From NCBI GenBank assembly GCA_018816765.1, contig JAHIUX010000063.1, forward strand, positions 22,360 to 86,359: DNA of 64,000 bases, written 5' to 3'. Both the position numbers and the translations under genes were made by a program. Origin of the DNA: Bacteroidota bacterium. Lineage in GTDB: Bacteria > Bacteroidota > Bacteroidia > Bacteroidales > F082. Every line of letters starts with the position of its first letter. Within the stretch, counting starts at the first letter, position 1. This document shows, piece after piece, positions 27,277 to 36,392 of the stretch. The notes beneath the pieces were generated by a model, which saw nothing but the letters and a program-made list of their open reading frames with translations, did not search any database and was not told the DNA's origin.

Positions 27277-28962
27277 ATGTTTCTCTATACCAGACAATTT
27301 CATTCATGGGCATATTTCGTTACCCTGGTCATGCTTGTCATGAGCATACCACTATCGCGGTTCACCATGAGTGTTTTTCAGTTTACCCTGCTTGGGCTCT
27401 GGATCTGGTCCGACTTCTCCTTTGAAATCAGTTTTCGCTTTTTTCGTAAACAAGGTTTTTTTAATGGCCTATATTATTTTCTGGCCTATATGCTTCAGCT
27501 AACACGGACAAATTTCATCGGGAAGTTCAGCCTGTTCTTCAAAAACAGGCTGGCCGTCATAGTTGCGTCGCTATTCCTGCTGCATATGGTTGGGCTCATC
27601 CACACCTCCGATTTTTCTTATGCCCTGAAAGACCTGCGCACAAAGCTCCCACTGCTGCTGCTTCCGGTGGTATTCAGCACAATGGAAAAGATAAGCTGGG
27701 AAAAAGTCAGGATTTTATTGCTGTTCTATGTGGGATCGGTGTTTATTGGCACCTTGTTCGGACTGCATGAATACCTGAAGCAGGAATTTACCGACATCAG
27801 ACAGATTTCTCTGTTTATCAATCCCATACGTTTCGGGCTTAACATTGTTTTTGCCATATTTATTCTATTTGGTCAGGTAATTTTCCCGCCAAAAACCAAC
27901 AAATGGCTGGCACTGCTCTTCGCACTGCTCATCGTTTGGTTTGTCACCTTCCTGGTATTGATTGAGTCTGCGATCGGACTCATCAGCCTCTTTGTGATCT
28001 TCATCGGTCTGTTGTTTGTGAAGGTGTTTATGATCAAAAACAAGGTGCTGAGATTTGGCATTGCGCTCCTGCTGATTGGTTTGCCCCTATCGGGATATTT
28101 GTATCTGAGCCATATGGTGAAAGAACTGACGACTGCACCGCATATTGATCCGTTGACGCTTGAAACACACACCCGGCTTGGTAATGCCTATTTGCACGAC
28201 ACCATTCATTTCGGTCTTGAAGAAGGCAAATATGTCGGACTCTATTTAGCTGAAGCAGAGCTCGCTGAAGCATGGAATAAGCGCTCAGGTATCGATTTCT
28301 ATGGCCGTGATGAAGCCAACCAGGAAATTAAATACACGCTGATCAGGTTTCTGACATCAAAAGATCTGCGCAAAGATGCCGAAGGACTGGGCATGCTGAG
28401 CGAAAAAGAGGTAAGAATGGTTGAGAAGGGCATTGCCAATGTGCATTATGTGACTGAACCCAGCATCAAAACCCGCATGTCGAAGATACTGCTGGGCTAC
28501 CGGTTATATGCCGATGTAAACGACCCCAATGGCAGTTCAGTCATGCAACGTGTTGAATACCTGAAAGCATCGTACATCATCCTGCGCGATAACTTCTGGA
28601 TGGGTGTTGGCACCGGTGACCTTCCCGGGATTTTCAAAGACACCTATGAAAAGATGCAGTCGCCCTTGAAAATGCAGTGGCGTTGGCGTTCGCACAACCA
28701 GTACCTGTCCATCTTTATTGCCTTCGGCATCTTTGGATTCAGCTGGTTTTTATTTACGGTTTTTTATCCGTTTATCAGCTCAAAAAAACACCGTGGCTAT
28801 CATTATACCATCTTCATTGCACTGATTCTGCTCTCGATGCTTACCGAGGACACCATTGAATCGCAGGATGGGGTGACGCTGTTTGCTTTTTTCAATGCAT
28901 TTTTCCTGTTTGCTGTAATGAACAAACACCAGGAATCTGAAAGCACAGAAGTTGAAGCCTGA
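27277..28962 (+). CDS. O-antigen ligase-family membrane protein
   Basis: 561 residues with roughly ten hydrophobic spans. The central loop is long and periplasm-like (residues ~285-430). The Wzy_C-type region with the glycan ligase hallmark follows: NFWMGVGTGDLPGIF and WRWRSHNQYLSIFIAFGIFG. Such proteins join or polymerise surface polysaccharide on lipid carriers, yet no polysaccharide cluster surrounds it. It lies 33 bp after the protease gene and may be in the same transcript. It could equally be a teichuronic or exopolysaccharide polymerase; the fold call is good, the substrate is unknown. Confidence 0.8.
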   Translation: MFLYTRQFHSWAYFVTLVMLVMSIPLSRFTMSVFQFTLLGLWIWSDFSFEISFRFFRKQGFFNGLYYFLAYMLQLTRTNFIGKFSLFFKNRLAVIVASLFLLHMVGLIHTSDFSYALKDLRTKLPLLLLPVVFSTMEKISWEKVRILLLFYVGSVFIGTLFGLHEYLKQEFTDIRQISLFINPIRFGLNIVFAIFILFGQVIFPPKTNKWLALLFALLIVWFVTFLVLIESAIGLISLFVIFIGLLFVKVFMIKNKVLRFGIALLLIGLPLSGYLYLSHMVKELTTAPHIDPLTLETHTRLGNAYLHDTIHFGLEEGKYVGLYLAEAELAEAWNKRSGIDFYGRDEANQEIKYTLIRFLTSKDLRKDAEGLGMLSEKEVRMVEKGIANVHYVTEPSIKTRMSKILLGYRLYADVNDPNGSSVMQRVEYLKASYIILRDNFWMGVGTGDLPGIFKDTYEKMQSPLKMQWRWRSHNQYLSIFIAFGIFGFSWFLFTVFYPFISSKKHRGYHYTIFIALILLSMLTEDTIESQDGVTLFAFFNAFFLFAVMNKHQESESTEVEA

Positions 28963-29005
28963 TTGCTTAAAAATTGTTACTTTAGTGCCATCGTAATACC
29001 AAATT

Positions 29006-29494
29006 ATGAAGAAAGATATTATCCGATTCGAATGTGCTATTGCAGAAACCATAGGCGAGCTTGAAGCCGATGACCAGTCGCTGCTTAACCAGGCTGCTGA
29101 AGCAGCAAAAAACGCCTGGGCACCCTATTCGAAGTTCAGGGTTGGCGCTGCTGTAAGGTTGGAAAACGGAATCATAGTGACGGGCAATAACCAGGAAAAC
29201 CCTGCATACCCTTCAGGATTGTGCGCTGAGCGCGTCGCCTTGTTTTATGCATCTTCGCAATATCCTGGTGTCGCCGTCAGCGCAATTGCAATCACAGCCA
29301 CAAGCAGCATTTCACCTGTTACCCGCCCCATTCCACCCTGTGGCGCTTGCAGGCAGGTGATGTCCGACACCGAAAACAGGTTTCATAAAGATATGCGCGT
29401 CATAATGCGTGGTCAGCAAGGTCCTGTTATGATTTGCGACAATATGAAATCTTTGCTCCCCCTGTCTTTTATTGATGAATACCTTCCAAAATAA
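29006..29494 (+). CDS. cdd: Cytidine deaminase
   Basis: 162 residues. Deaminates cytidine and deoxycytidine for pyrimidine salvage. Zinc-site motifs are both present: CAERVAL (Cys ligand and catalytic Glu) and PCGACRQ (two Cys ligands). APYSKFRVGAAV and TGNNQENPAYPSGLCAERV (core NQENPAYPSGLC) bind substrate. A weak -7 (TACTTTAG, 28978-28985) precedes it. The ChaN-like gene follows after 9 bp, so the two are co-transcribed. Confidence 0.96.
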   Translation: MKKDIIRFECAIAETIGELEADDQSLLNQAAEAAKNAWAPYSKFRVGAAVRLENGIIVTGNNQENPAYPSGLCAERVALFYASSQYPGVAVSAIAITATSSISPVTRPIPPCGACRQVMSDTENRFHKDMRVIMRGQQGPVMICDNMKSLLPLSFIDEYLPK

Positions 29495-29503
29495 CTACGA
29501 AAG

Positions 29504-30370
29504 ATGAAGAAACTGCCGATGATCATGCTGTTGGTGTTTGGCTTTTTTGCCTTTAAAACCGACAAGCCCGCTTACCTCTTGTATAATCAGCAAGGCAAAC
29601 TGGTCAAATACAAAAAACTGACTGAAGCAGCCCAAAAAGCTGATATTGTCTTCTTCGGTGAATTACACAATAACCCCATCAGTCACTGGCTGCAGTACGA
29701 GCTCACCAACGACTTGTTTATTAAAAAGCAGGGCAAGATTAGCCTCGGCGCCGAAATGTTTGAAGCCGATAACCAGGAAGCCTTAAACCTATACCTGATC
29801 GATACCCTTGACAAAGAAGCCTTGAAAGCACAGGCGCGTTTGTGGCCCAATTTTTCAACCGATTATGCACCTTTGGTCGATTTTGCCAAAACAAATAATC
29901 TGCCTTTTGTGGCCACGAATATCCCCCGCAAATACGCTTCCATGGTGTATAAATTTGGTTTCGAAGCGCTTGATACGCTGAGCAATGAGGTGAAAGCATT
30001 CATTGCACCGCTCCCGATTGCCTACGATCCGGAACTCCCGGGCTACAAAGGCATGCTCGAAATGATGGGAGGCATGTCGGATCATGTTACGGATAAATTA
30101 CCGAAGGCACAGGCCATTAAGGATGCAACCATGGCCTGGTTCATTCATCAGCATATGCAAGCTGGTCAAACTTTCATCCACTTTAACGGATCCTATCATT
30201 CTGACCACTTCGAAGGCATCATTTGGTATTTGAAACGGCTCAATCCAACAGTCAAGGTGCTCACTATTTCCTGCATTGAAGCAGATACCATGGGCAAGCT
30301 TCCGGATGACAGCAAAGGACTTGCTGATTTTATTGTTTCGATTCCAACAAGCATGACCAAAACCTATTAA
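29504..30370 (+). CDS. ChaN-family (DUF399) haem-binding-type protein
   Basis: 288 residues. A signal-peptide-like N-terminus (MKKLPMIMLLVFGFFAFK) is not followed by a lipobox cysteine, so it may be periplasmic rather than a lipoprotein. ChaN motifs are seen: VFFGELHNNPISHWLQYEL with the haem-ligand-region His, LGAEMFEADNQ, LPFVATNIPRKYA, and HFNGSYHSDHFEGI. ChaN proteins bind haem and are linked to iron uptake in other bacteria. It follows cdd by 9 bp and converges on the cyclic-nucleotide-binding gene. Confidence 0.88.
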   Translation: MKKLPMIMLLVFGFFAFKTDKPAYLLYNQQGKLVKYKKLTEAAQKADIVFFGELHNNPISHWLQYELTNDLFIKKQGKISLGAEMFEADNQEALNLYLIDTLDKEALKAQARLWPNFSTDYAPLVDFAKTNNLPFVATNIPRKYASMVYKFGFEALDTLSNEVKAFIAPLPIAYDPELPGYKGMLEMMGGMSDHVTDKLPKAQAIKDATMAWFIHQHMQAGQTFIHFNGSYHSDHFEGIIWYLKRLNPTVKVLTISCIEADTMGKLPDDSKGLADFIVSIPTSMTKTY

Positions 30371-30479
30371 GCCCTTTCGCTGTCACATTTTTCGCGCAAG
30401 GAAAATTTGTTAATTGGAACGGACTTTGCTTTCGCGAGCAGAAAGTTATTGATATCAGCACAATGAATACGTGCTTACG

Positions 30480-31250
30480 TTATTCCATGGCTTCCTTCTG
30501 GTTGCCTGCAATGATGCTGTTAAACACTTCATCCATTCTTTTGAGCGACTGTTTCAGAACAGCCACATACTCAGCCTGATCGGCCTGATTGAGTTTTGGC
30601 TGGGCAAGCAAATCCGTCATCATCATGGCACTGGTCAGTGGGTTTTTTAGTCCATGGATCAACACACTCATCAGCTGACGTTTGTATTCGTTCATTTCAA
30701 CAAGGCTGGCATTCTGTTGTTCGAGCTGGTTTTTCTGCGCTCTGATGGCTTCATTCTGCGCTTCAATTTCCTGTTTCTGCTTGCTTATTTTCAGGTAACT
30801 CTTCGAAAGTTTATCTTCCAGTTCGTTCATGTCGCGCATGCGTTTAACCTGTGTGTGAAGCAATCCGACGAGGAGCTCGGGATTACCCGACATAAACGGA
30901 ATCAGCTTTTCGCGGCTGAGGACCAGAAAAAGGCAGGGTTTTTCGGTGGTTACCGAAGCCGACCTTTTCTCCATATCGATGAGCGCATATTCTCCGAAAA
31001 CATCACCTTCGTGCAGGCGGGCGATCACATGGTTGCCATCATGCACACGCACCTCCCCTTCGACGAGGATAAACAACTCATGGCCTTCATCGCCTTTGCG
31101 GAAAACGGCTTCTTGTGAACGGGTTTTCTTTTCAGCCAACAGCCCAGCAAGCTCAGCCAGTGCCGATGGCTTCAGCGAGCTGAAAACAGCTATTTTGGCT
31201 AGAATCTGTAAACGTTTCTCAATTGGGATATCTGAGTCCATCATGGTCAT
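30480..31250 (-). CDS. Cyclic-nucleotide-binding domain with coiled coil and orphan histidine-kinase dimerisation segment
   Basis: 256 residues in three parts. Residues ~22-125 are a cyclic-nucleotide-binding beta barrel (GHELFILVEGEVRVH, then GDVFGEYALIDMEKRSASV with the phosphate-binding Arg96). Residues ~135-195 form a coiled coil (SKQKQEIEAQNEAIRAQKNQ). Residues ~190-245 match a histidine-kinase dimerisation domain: EYKRQLMSVLIHGLKNPLTS with His199 as the H-box. No ATPase domain follows; the gene stops there and no second frame continues it. It could accept phosphate from another kinase or act as a dimeric sensor. Alternative ATGs at residues 3 and 4 exist. Confidence 0.85.
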   Translation of the reverse strand: MTMMDSDIPIEKRLQILAKIAVFSSLKPSALAELAGLLAEKKTRSQEAVFRKGDEGHELFILVEGEVRVHDGNHVIARLHEGDVFGEYALIDMEKRSASVTTEKPCLFLVLSREKLIPFMSGNPELLVGLLHTQVKRMRDMNELEDKLSKSYLKISKQKQEIEAQNEAIRAQKNQLEQQNASLVEMNEYKRQLMSVLIHGLKNPLTSAMMMTDLLAQPKLNQADQAEYVAVLKQSLKRMDEVFNSIIAGNQKEAME

Positions 31251-31325
31251 GCTGGTTGAGAATGAGGTGTAAAACTATAAAAAATCAGCGCAATGTCAGG
31301 TCAAAACGCCGCTTTTTATGAAATA

Positions 31326-31970
31326 TTAACCCTGAACAGGGTGTTTTACAACAACCATTGTCTCGCCAGCCAAGGCATCTGGTAAGTTTAGTTCATTCAA
31401 TTTGTCAGTGGCAAACAGTATCATATCAGGAAAAAACCTGGCGAAATCCTGTTCAAATTCAGCATAATTAAGCTTCAGAAAATCAACTGCTTTTTCCATA
31501 CCGGAATCAAAGGCAGACCTTCGCGACATGCCATTGAAAACCCGCTGTAGGTCGCGCAGGTTAGCATAACCAACCAACCAGTTCTGGGCCATCATCCAGG
31601 GCAAAATGCGTCTTGAGCGCGGAGGAAGAATGGCATAGCGTTTCAATAAAATCCGGTATACTCCGGCAGCAAAAACATGCAGGTCAGCCTGGCTGTAGGC
31701 AGTCCAGTTTCGTGCAAGGAAATGGTCAAAATAAATATCAGCAATCACCGCGGAAAATAACCGGAATTCTGGCCTGAGACGAGCCACACTTTCTACCACA
31801 ACCGGGTGCGTGTCGGTGTAAGAATCGATGGCCCGGTGCAGGTCAACCCCCAAGCGGACCTTGTCAGGGTAGGCTTCAATTTTCTTTCCTTTGATGCTGT
31901 CGGCAACAAAGTTACCAAACAAAATATCAGGGTCAGTTCCGGAAAGCAAGGCGTGTGCAAGGAAATTCAT
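31326..31970 (-). CDS. DUF479 / acyl-carrier-protein phosphodiesterase-like protein
   Basis: 214 residues. It belongs to the AcpH family by MNFLAHALLSGTDPDILFGN, HRAIDSYTDTHPVV and AVIADIYFDHFLARNW, which carry the His/Asp residues of a HD-like metal site. In E. coli AcpH removes the phosphopantetheine arm from ACP; in other phyla the activity has not been confirmed. It is located downstream of nothing obvious and upstream of the cyclic-nucleotide-binding gene on the same strand (75 bp gap). Confidence 0.88.
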   Translation of the reverse strand: MNFLAHALLSGTDPDILFGNFVADSIKGKKIEAYPDKVRLGVDLHRAIDSYTDTHPVVVESVARLRPEFRLFSAVIADIYFDHFLARNWTAYSQADLHVFAAGVYRILLKRYAILPPRSRRILPWMMAQNWLVGYANLRDLQRVFNGMSRRSAFDSGMEKAVDFLKLNYAEFEQDFARFFPDMILFATDKLNELNLPDALAGETMVVVKHPVQG

Positions 31971-32281
31971 GGGTTGTTAATCAGGCTGCGAACTTAGTCA
32001 AATATCTTTTCAACGGTCAATTGTACCTAAACTGATTGTTCCCAGCATGCCAGGTCTGGTCACATCAGCAGATGTAAGTACTCGCTTACCTAAACAATTC
32101 AACTTCAGATTAGTTTTCCTGTACAATGAAAATGATCAGGAATAGTAGTGCAAAATTGCTCCTGATCAATTATTTAGAATCAATATGTTTTGTCTCGATG
32201 CACTGTCAAAATCAGGTATTTTGTTATTTTTGTAACATAAAGTTAAAGAGCAGATTCAACATTACTTAGCTATACAATATC
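31971..32281. other. Intergenic region between the DUF479 gene and iorA
   Basis: 311 bp with divergent promoters expected. On the plus strand TATTTTTG (32225-32232) is the probable iorA -7 element. On the minus strand TAAGTTCG (31996 to 31989) with a TTG 21 nt upstream may serve the DUF479 gene. An inverted repeat GATCAGGA (32134-32141) / TCCTGATC (32160-32167) lies between and could be an operator. Nothing else was recognised. Confidence 0.4.
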
Positions 32282-33898
32282 ATGCAAAGACTACTACTTT
32301 TAGGTGATGAGGCGATCGCCCAGGGCGCAATAGACGCCGGTTTATCAGGCATATATGCCTATCCCGGCACGCCATCAACAGAAATCATGGAATATGTTCA
32401 GGCTTCAAAGGAGGCCAAAGCAAAAAATATCAGGGCACTCTGGTCGGCCAATGAAAAAACCGCCATGGAGTCGGCCCTTGGGATGTCGTACGCCGGAAAA
32501 CGGGCCATGGTTTGCATGAAGCATGTTGGCCTGAACGTGGCTGCTGACGCCTTTGTGAATTCAGCGATTACGGGTGCCAATGGGGGTTTGGTTGTTGTTG
32601 CAGCTGACGACCCATCGATGCACTCTTCGCAAAACGAGCAGGATTCACGTTTCTATGGCCGTTTTTCTTTTATACCTATCCTCGAGCCGGCCAACCAGCA
32701 GGAAGCCTACAACATGGTCCGATACGCATTTGACCTGTCAGAGAAAATGCGCATTCCGGTGATGGTACGCATCACCACCAGGCTTGCGCACTCGCGCACC
32801 GGAGTTGAATGCCTTGAGGCCAAACAACAAAACGATATCCACCTACCGGAAAACCTACGCCAGTTTGTGCTTCTACCCTCAATAGCACGCAAACAATACC
32901 GCGAACTTCTCAACAAACAGCCGTTGCTGGAAGAAGAAAGCCTGGTTTCTGGTTACAATAATTACATTGATGGCGCTGACAAATCAACAGGGATTATTGC
33001 CTGCGGACTGGCCTACAACTACCTTATTGAAAACTTTGCTGATCACAAGGTTCCATTCCCCGTACTACGGATCGGTCAGTACCCGATACCGGTGAAAATG
33101 GTTAACCAGCTTTATGAAAGCTGCGACAAAATACTGGTACTCGAAGATGGTTATCCGATTATTGAAGAATTGCTCAAAGGCATGCTCGATAAAGGAAAAA
33201 CCATCCGCGGCAGACTCGATGGCAGCTTGCCCCGCGACGGTGAATTAACCCCCAACATCGTTGGATCAGCCCTCGGCAGAACCTTTGAAAAAGGCGCTGC
33301 TATACCTGAGCTGGTAAAAAACAGGCCACCAAAACTGTGTGACGGCTGCTCACATAATGACGCATTTCTTGCACTCAATGAGGCACTTGCAACATATAGC
33401 CGCGGAAGGGTATTTTCTGACATCGGATGTTACACCCTCAGCGCGCTCGAACCGCTTGAATCAATCAACAGCTGTGTTGACATGGGCGCATCAATCACCA
33501 TGGCTATCGGTGCTGCTGACGCTGGTCTTGTTCCGGCAGTTGCCGCCATCGGCGACAGCACCTTTACACACTCCGGCATCACCGGCCTGCTCGACGCGGT
33601 GAACAACCAGTCGCCCATTACGGTGCTTATTCTCGACAATGCAACCACAGGAATGACCGGAGGCCAGGCGTCATCTGCCTATGGCAAGGTTGAGGATATC
33701 TGCAAAGGCCTTGGAGTCGACGAGGCCCATATTAAGGTCCTCAAACCCCTGCATAAGTTCCATGACGAAAATGTGCAGGCCATCAAGGAAGAACTTGAGT
33801 ACCCCGGTGTTTCCGTCATCATTCCGCGTCGCGAATGCATTCAAACGCTGAACCGGAGAATGCGGCAGAAAGCCAAGGTGAAATCAATGGATATTTAA
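32282..33898 (+). CDS. iorA: Indolepyruvate:ferredoxin oxidoreductase alpha subunit, without ferredoxin domain
   Basis: 538 residues. With IorB it oxidatively decarboxylates aryl pyruvates from aromatic amino acids to acyl-CoA, reducing ferredoxin. Residues 1-~170 are the pyrimidine-binding domain (LLLGDEAIAQGAIDAGLSG, AYPGTPSTEIMEYV). The pyrophosphate domain has CDGCSHNDAF, the TPP motif around IGDSTFTHSGITGLLDAVNN (core GDSTFTHSG) and LDNATTGMTGGQ. IorA proteins usually run past 600 residues with two [4Fe-4S] motifs at the C-terminus. Here the protein stops right after VIIPRREC and has no CxxCxxCxxxC motif. Electrons must leave through a separate ferredoxin or another partner. iorB follows 23 bp downstream. 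Confidence 0.93.
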   Translation: MQRLLLLGDEAIAQGAIDAGLSGIYAYPGTPSTEIMEYVQASKEAKAKNIRALWSANEKTAMESALGMSYAGKRAMVCMKHVGLNVAADAFVNSAITGANGGLVVVAADDPSMHSSQNEQDSRFYGRFSFIPILEPANQQEAYNMVRYAFDLSEKMRIPVMVRITTRLAHSRTGVECLEAKQQNDIHLPENLRQFVLLPSIARKQYRELLNKQPLLEEESLVSGYNNYIDGADKSTGIIACGLAYNYLIENFADHKVPFPVLRIGQYPIPVKMVNQLYESCDKILVLEDGYPIIEELLKGMLDKGKTIRGRLDGSLPRDGELTPNIVGSALGRTFEKGAAIPELVKNRPPKLCDGCSHNDAFLALNEALATYSRGRVFSDIGCYTLSALEPLESINSCVDMGASITMAIGAADAGLVPAVAAIGDSTFTHSGITGLLDAVNNQSPITVLILDNATTGMTGGQASSAYGKVEDICKGLGVDEAHIKVLKPLHKFHDENVQAIKEELEYPGVSVIIPRRECIQTLNRRMRQKAKVKSMDI

Positions 33899-33921
33899 CT
33901 ATTATACGTAAGCATAATAAC

Positions 33922-34503
33922 ATGACAAAAGATATTATTTTAGCTGGTGTTGGCGGTCAGGGTATCCTGAGTATTGCTGCATGCATTGGTATGGCTGCGC
34001 TCGAAGAGCAGTTGTTTCTCAAACAGGCAGAAGTTCATGGCATGAGCCAGCGTGGCGGTGCCGTTCAGTCGCATTTGCGGCTCTCATCTTCCGAAATCGC
34101 ATCGGACCTGATTCCCGAAGGACATGCCGACCTGGTCATTTCTGTCGAACCCATGGAATCGCTCAGGTATCTTTCGATGCTAAAACCCAATGGCTACATC
34201 ATCACCAGCATCAACCCCTATATTAATATTCCTTCCTATCCCGACATTGAGGTGTTGCTGAAGGAAATCTGGAGCCAGCCAAAATACATCACCCTCGATG
34301 CCGACCAAATGGCCAAAGAATGTGGGTCGGTTAAAGCCGCCAATATGGTTATCCTTGGTGCTGCTGCGCCTTTTCTGGGACTTAAACCCGAAAGTATCAC
34401 CAAAGCCATCGGCATGATCTTCGGTTCAAAAGGAGAAGATGTGGTGAACATGAACCTGAAAGCCATGCACGCAGGGCGCGATTTGGCGCTTAAACAATTG
34501 TAG
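33922..34503 (+). CDS. iorB: Indolepyruvate:ferredoxin oxidoreductase beta subunit
   Basis: 193 residues, the gamma-type domain of 2-oxoacid:ferredoxin oxidoreductases. Motifs: DIILAGVGGQGILSIA at the N-terminus, KQAEVHGMSQRGGAVQSHLR, DLVISVEPMESLRY, and NMVILGAAAPFLGL. The frame opens inside iorA at 33835, but ATG 33922 gives the conserved MTKDIILAGVGGQG. It forms the IorAB complex in the cytoplasm. Confidence 0.94.
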   Translation: MTKDIILAGVGGQGILSIAACIGMAALEEQLFLKQAEVHGMSQRGGAVQSHLRLSSSEIASDLIPEGHADLVISVEPMESLRYLSMLKPNGYIITSINPYINIPSYPDIEVLLKEIWSQPKYITLDADQMAKECGSVKAANMVILGAAAPFLGLKPESITKAIGMIFGSKGEDVVNMNLKAMHAGRDLALKQL

Positions 34504-34693
34504 GCAGCAGACCTCCTGTTGATCAGCGCATGAAAGATGCCCCAACCAGTTCGCTGCGGCAAGCCACGATTTAGTGGCCGGTATGTTGGATTTTTCTGCT
34601 ATTTTTGCCTGTAAAGGAATCCCTGTAAAGCTACACGTATATGGTTTGAAGCAGCGGTTGCTTCAACAGATGTTATTTACCAATATTGCTGTC

Positions 34694-35974
34694 ATGAAGT
34701 ATTGTCTTGTTTGTGTTTGTGCCCTTTTTATGTTCGTTAGCGTGTCCTGTGAGCGCAATTCACAAAAAAAAGCCGAAGATACTGTGCCTGTTGTAATCGA
34801 ACCTACCATCATGTACGATATGGTCGTCGATTCCTTTGATGTGATTGAAGGTCAGGTGAGAAGCAATCAGTTTCTGGCCGACCTCTTATTGGGTTACAAT
34901 GTCGACTATCAGGTGATTGATCAACTCGCCAGAAATTTCCGCTATGTGTTTGATGTTCGAAGGATTAAGGCGGGAAATACTTACACACTGTTATGCGACA
35001 AGGATTCTGTGCAAACGGCAAGGTATTTTATCTATGAAATTGATTATACTGACTATGTGATTTTCAGTTTACGCGACTCCATCTACGCACGTCGCGGACA
35101 CAAGGAAGTTGAAAAGCGCATGGAAGTAGCCAGTGGAGCCATCACCTCATCGCTTTGGAACGCTATGACCGACAAGGGCTACGATGCCAATCTTGCCATC
35201 AGGCTATCAGAGATTTATGCCTGGACTGTCGACTTCTTCGGCATACAGAAAGGCGATAATTTTGAGTTCATTTACGAACGACTTTATGTTGAAAATAAAG
35301 CTGTTGGAATTGGTCGCATTACCTCAGCCCGGTTTAATTACTATGGCAAGGACCTGTATGCATTTTATTTTGAGCAGGACAGCATAGGCGATTACTTTGA
35401 TGAAACAGGACAAAGCCTGATGCGTGCATTTTTGAAAGCCCCCCTGAAATTCAGCCGAATCAGCTCTCATTTCACAAACAAACGATATCATCCGGTGCTC
35501 AAGATCAGCCGCCCGCATCATGGTGTCGATTACGCCGCGCCCTCAGGAACACCTGTTTTTGCCATCGGACAAGGCGTTGTAACCCGAAAGGGCTATCAGG
35601 CTGCCGGTGGCGGCAACTATTTGTACATCAAACACAATGGCGTTTACACAACAGCCTATATGCACCTGAAGGGATTCGCCAAAGGAATAGGCGAAGGTAG
35701 CAGGGTTACCCAGGGTCAGCTCATCGGATACGTGGGCAGTACAGGCCTTTCAACCGGCCCTCACCTCGATTTCAGGTTTTTCAAAAACGGTCAACCGGTT
35801 AATCCACTCACTGTCGAATCCCCTCCGGCAAAGCCGGTTGAGGCAAAAAACATGGAGCGATTCAAACTTGTTGCTACACAGGAGATGGCAAAACTGAAGG
35901 CGATTGCAGGTGGAAATATCCAGGCGGCAACCAGCCTTAAAGCGGACAGCACTGCTGATGACTATACAAATTAG
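34694..35974 (+). CDS. M23-family metallopeptidase, probable lipoprotein
   Basis: 426 residues. Lipoprotein-like N-terminus MKYCLVCVCALFMFVSVSCE, with Cys19 as the likely lipid site, then a long OapA/LysM-like middle region and a C-terminal M23 domain that cuts peptidoglycan peptides. Zinc-site motifs: HHGVDYAAPSGTPVFA (His and Asp ligands) and YMHLKGFAKGI. The usual GPHLHxE motif reads GPHLDFRF, with Asp in the place of the second His; I recall this as common among Bacteroidota M23 enzymes. The frame opens far upstream at 34574; ATG 34694 gives the signal peptide. Its 3' side is a 418-bp non-coding stretch. Confidence 0.9.
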   Translation: MKYCLVCVCALFMFVSVSCERNSQKKAEDTVPVVIEPTIMYDMVVDSFDVIEGQVRSNQFLADLLLGYNVDYQVIDQLARNFRYVFDVRRIKAGNTYTLLCDKDSVQTARYFIYEIDYTDYVIFSLRDSIYARRGHKEVEKRMEVASGAITSSLWNAMTDKGYDANLAIRLSEIYAWTVDFFGIQKGDNFEFIYERLYVENKAVGIGRITSARFNYYGKDLYAFYFEQDSIGDYFDETGQSLMRAFLKAPLKFSRISSHFTNKRYHPVLKISRPHHGVDYAAPSGTPVFAIGQGVVTRKGYQAAGGGNYLYIKHNGVYTTAYMHLKGFAKGIGEGSRVTQGQLIGYVGSTGLSTGPHLDFRFFKNGQPVNPLTVESPPAKPVEAKNMERFKLVATQEMAKLKAIAGGNIQAATSLKADSTADDYTN

Positions 35975-36392
35975 TGGGACATTTTGTCACGGGTGAATAT
36001 TGAACTGATGGAAAGCAATTTATGGCTGCCATCAACACGACATATCCCCTTTCACCTTAGCGGACTTAACCATGGATTAATTAAACTAAGGGCAGCATCC
36101 AAAATCGGTTTGCGACAGCAAAGCCGTGTCCATAGCCGGTAACTGTAACTGTTGCCCTTGCGCTTGCAACCCACTTTATTTATCTTTGGTCAGCATGTTT
36201 TGAATTCCGATTAGTGAACTCATTATTGATACATTATTGTTCGATTTGGAAATTGTTCTATTTTTGGAATACTATCTTTGATTAGGAATTTAAAAAAATC
36301 AGGATTTTTTGTATAATTATGATATTCTGTTATTTACGAACTTTGGTTTAATTTTTGTAATTAATATGGTAACACACTAAACCCATACTGTC
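35975..36392 (+). other. 418-bp intergenic region with two tandem promoter candidates
   Basis: Two perfect -7 boxes are present. TATCTTTG at 36181-36188 has CTTG at 36157-36160 (20-nt spacer), a good pair. A second TATCTTTG lies at 36273-36280 without a well-spaced -33. Both point toward the LruC gene at 36393. No open frame or recognisable RNA gene was seen in the 170 bp before them. Confidence 0.4.
36157..36188 (+). promoter_or_regulatory. Distal promoter candidate for the LruC lipoprotein gene
   Basis: CTTG-N20-TATCTTTG. It implies a leader of about 200 nt, or an independent small transcript. Confidence 0.45.

Noticed and set aside
32230..32260. Third copy of the ECF promoter motif before iorA
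   Set aside because: TGTAAC is present but the sequence 17 nt later is ATTC, not CGTC.
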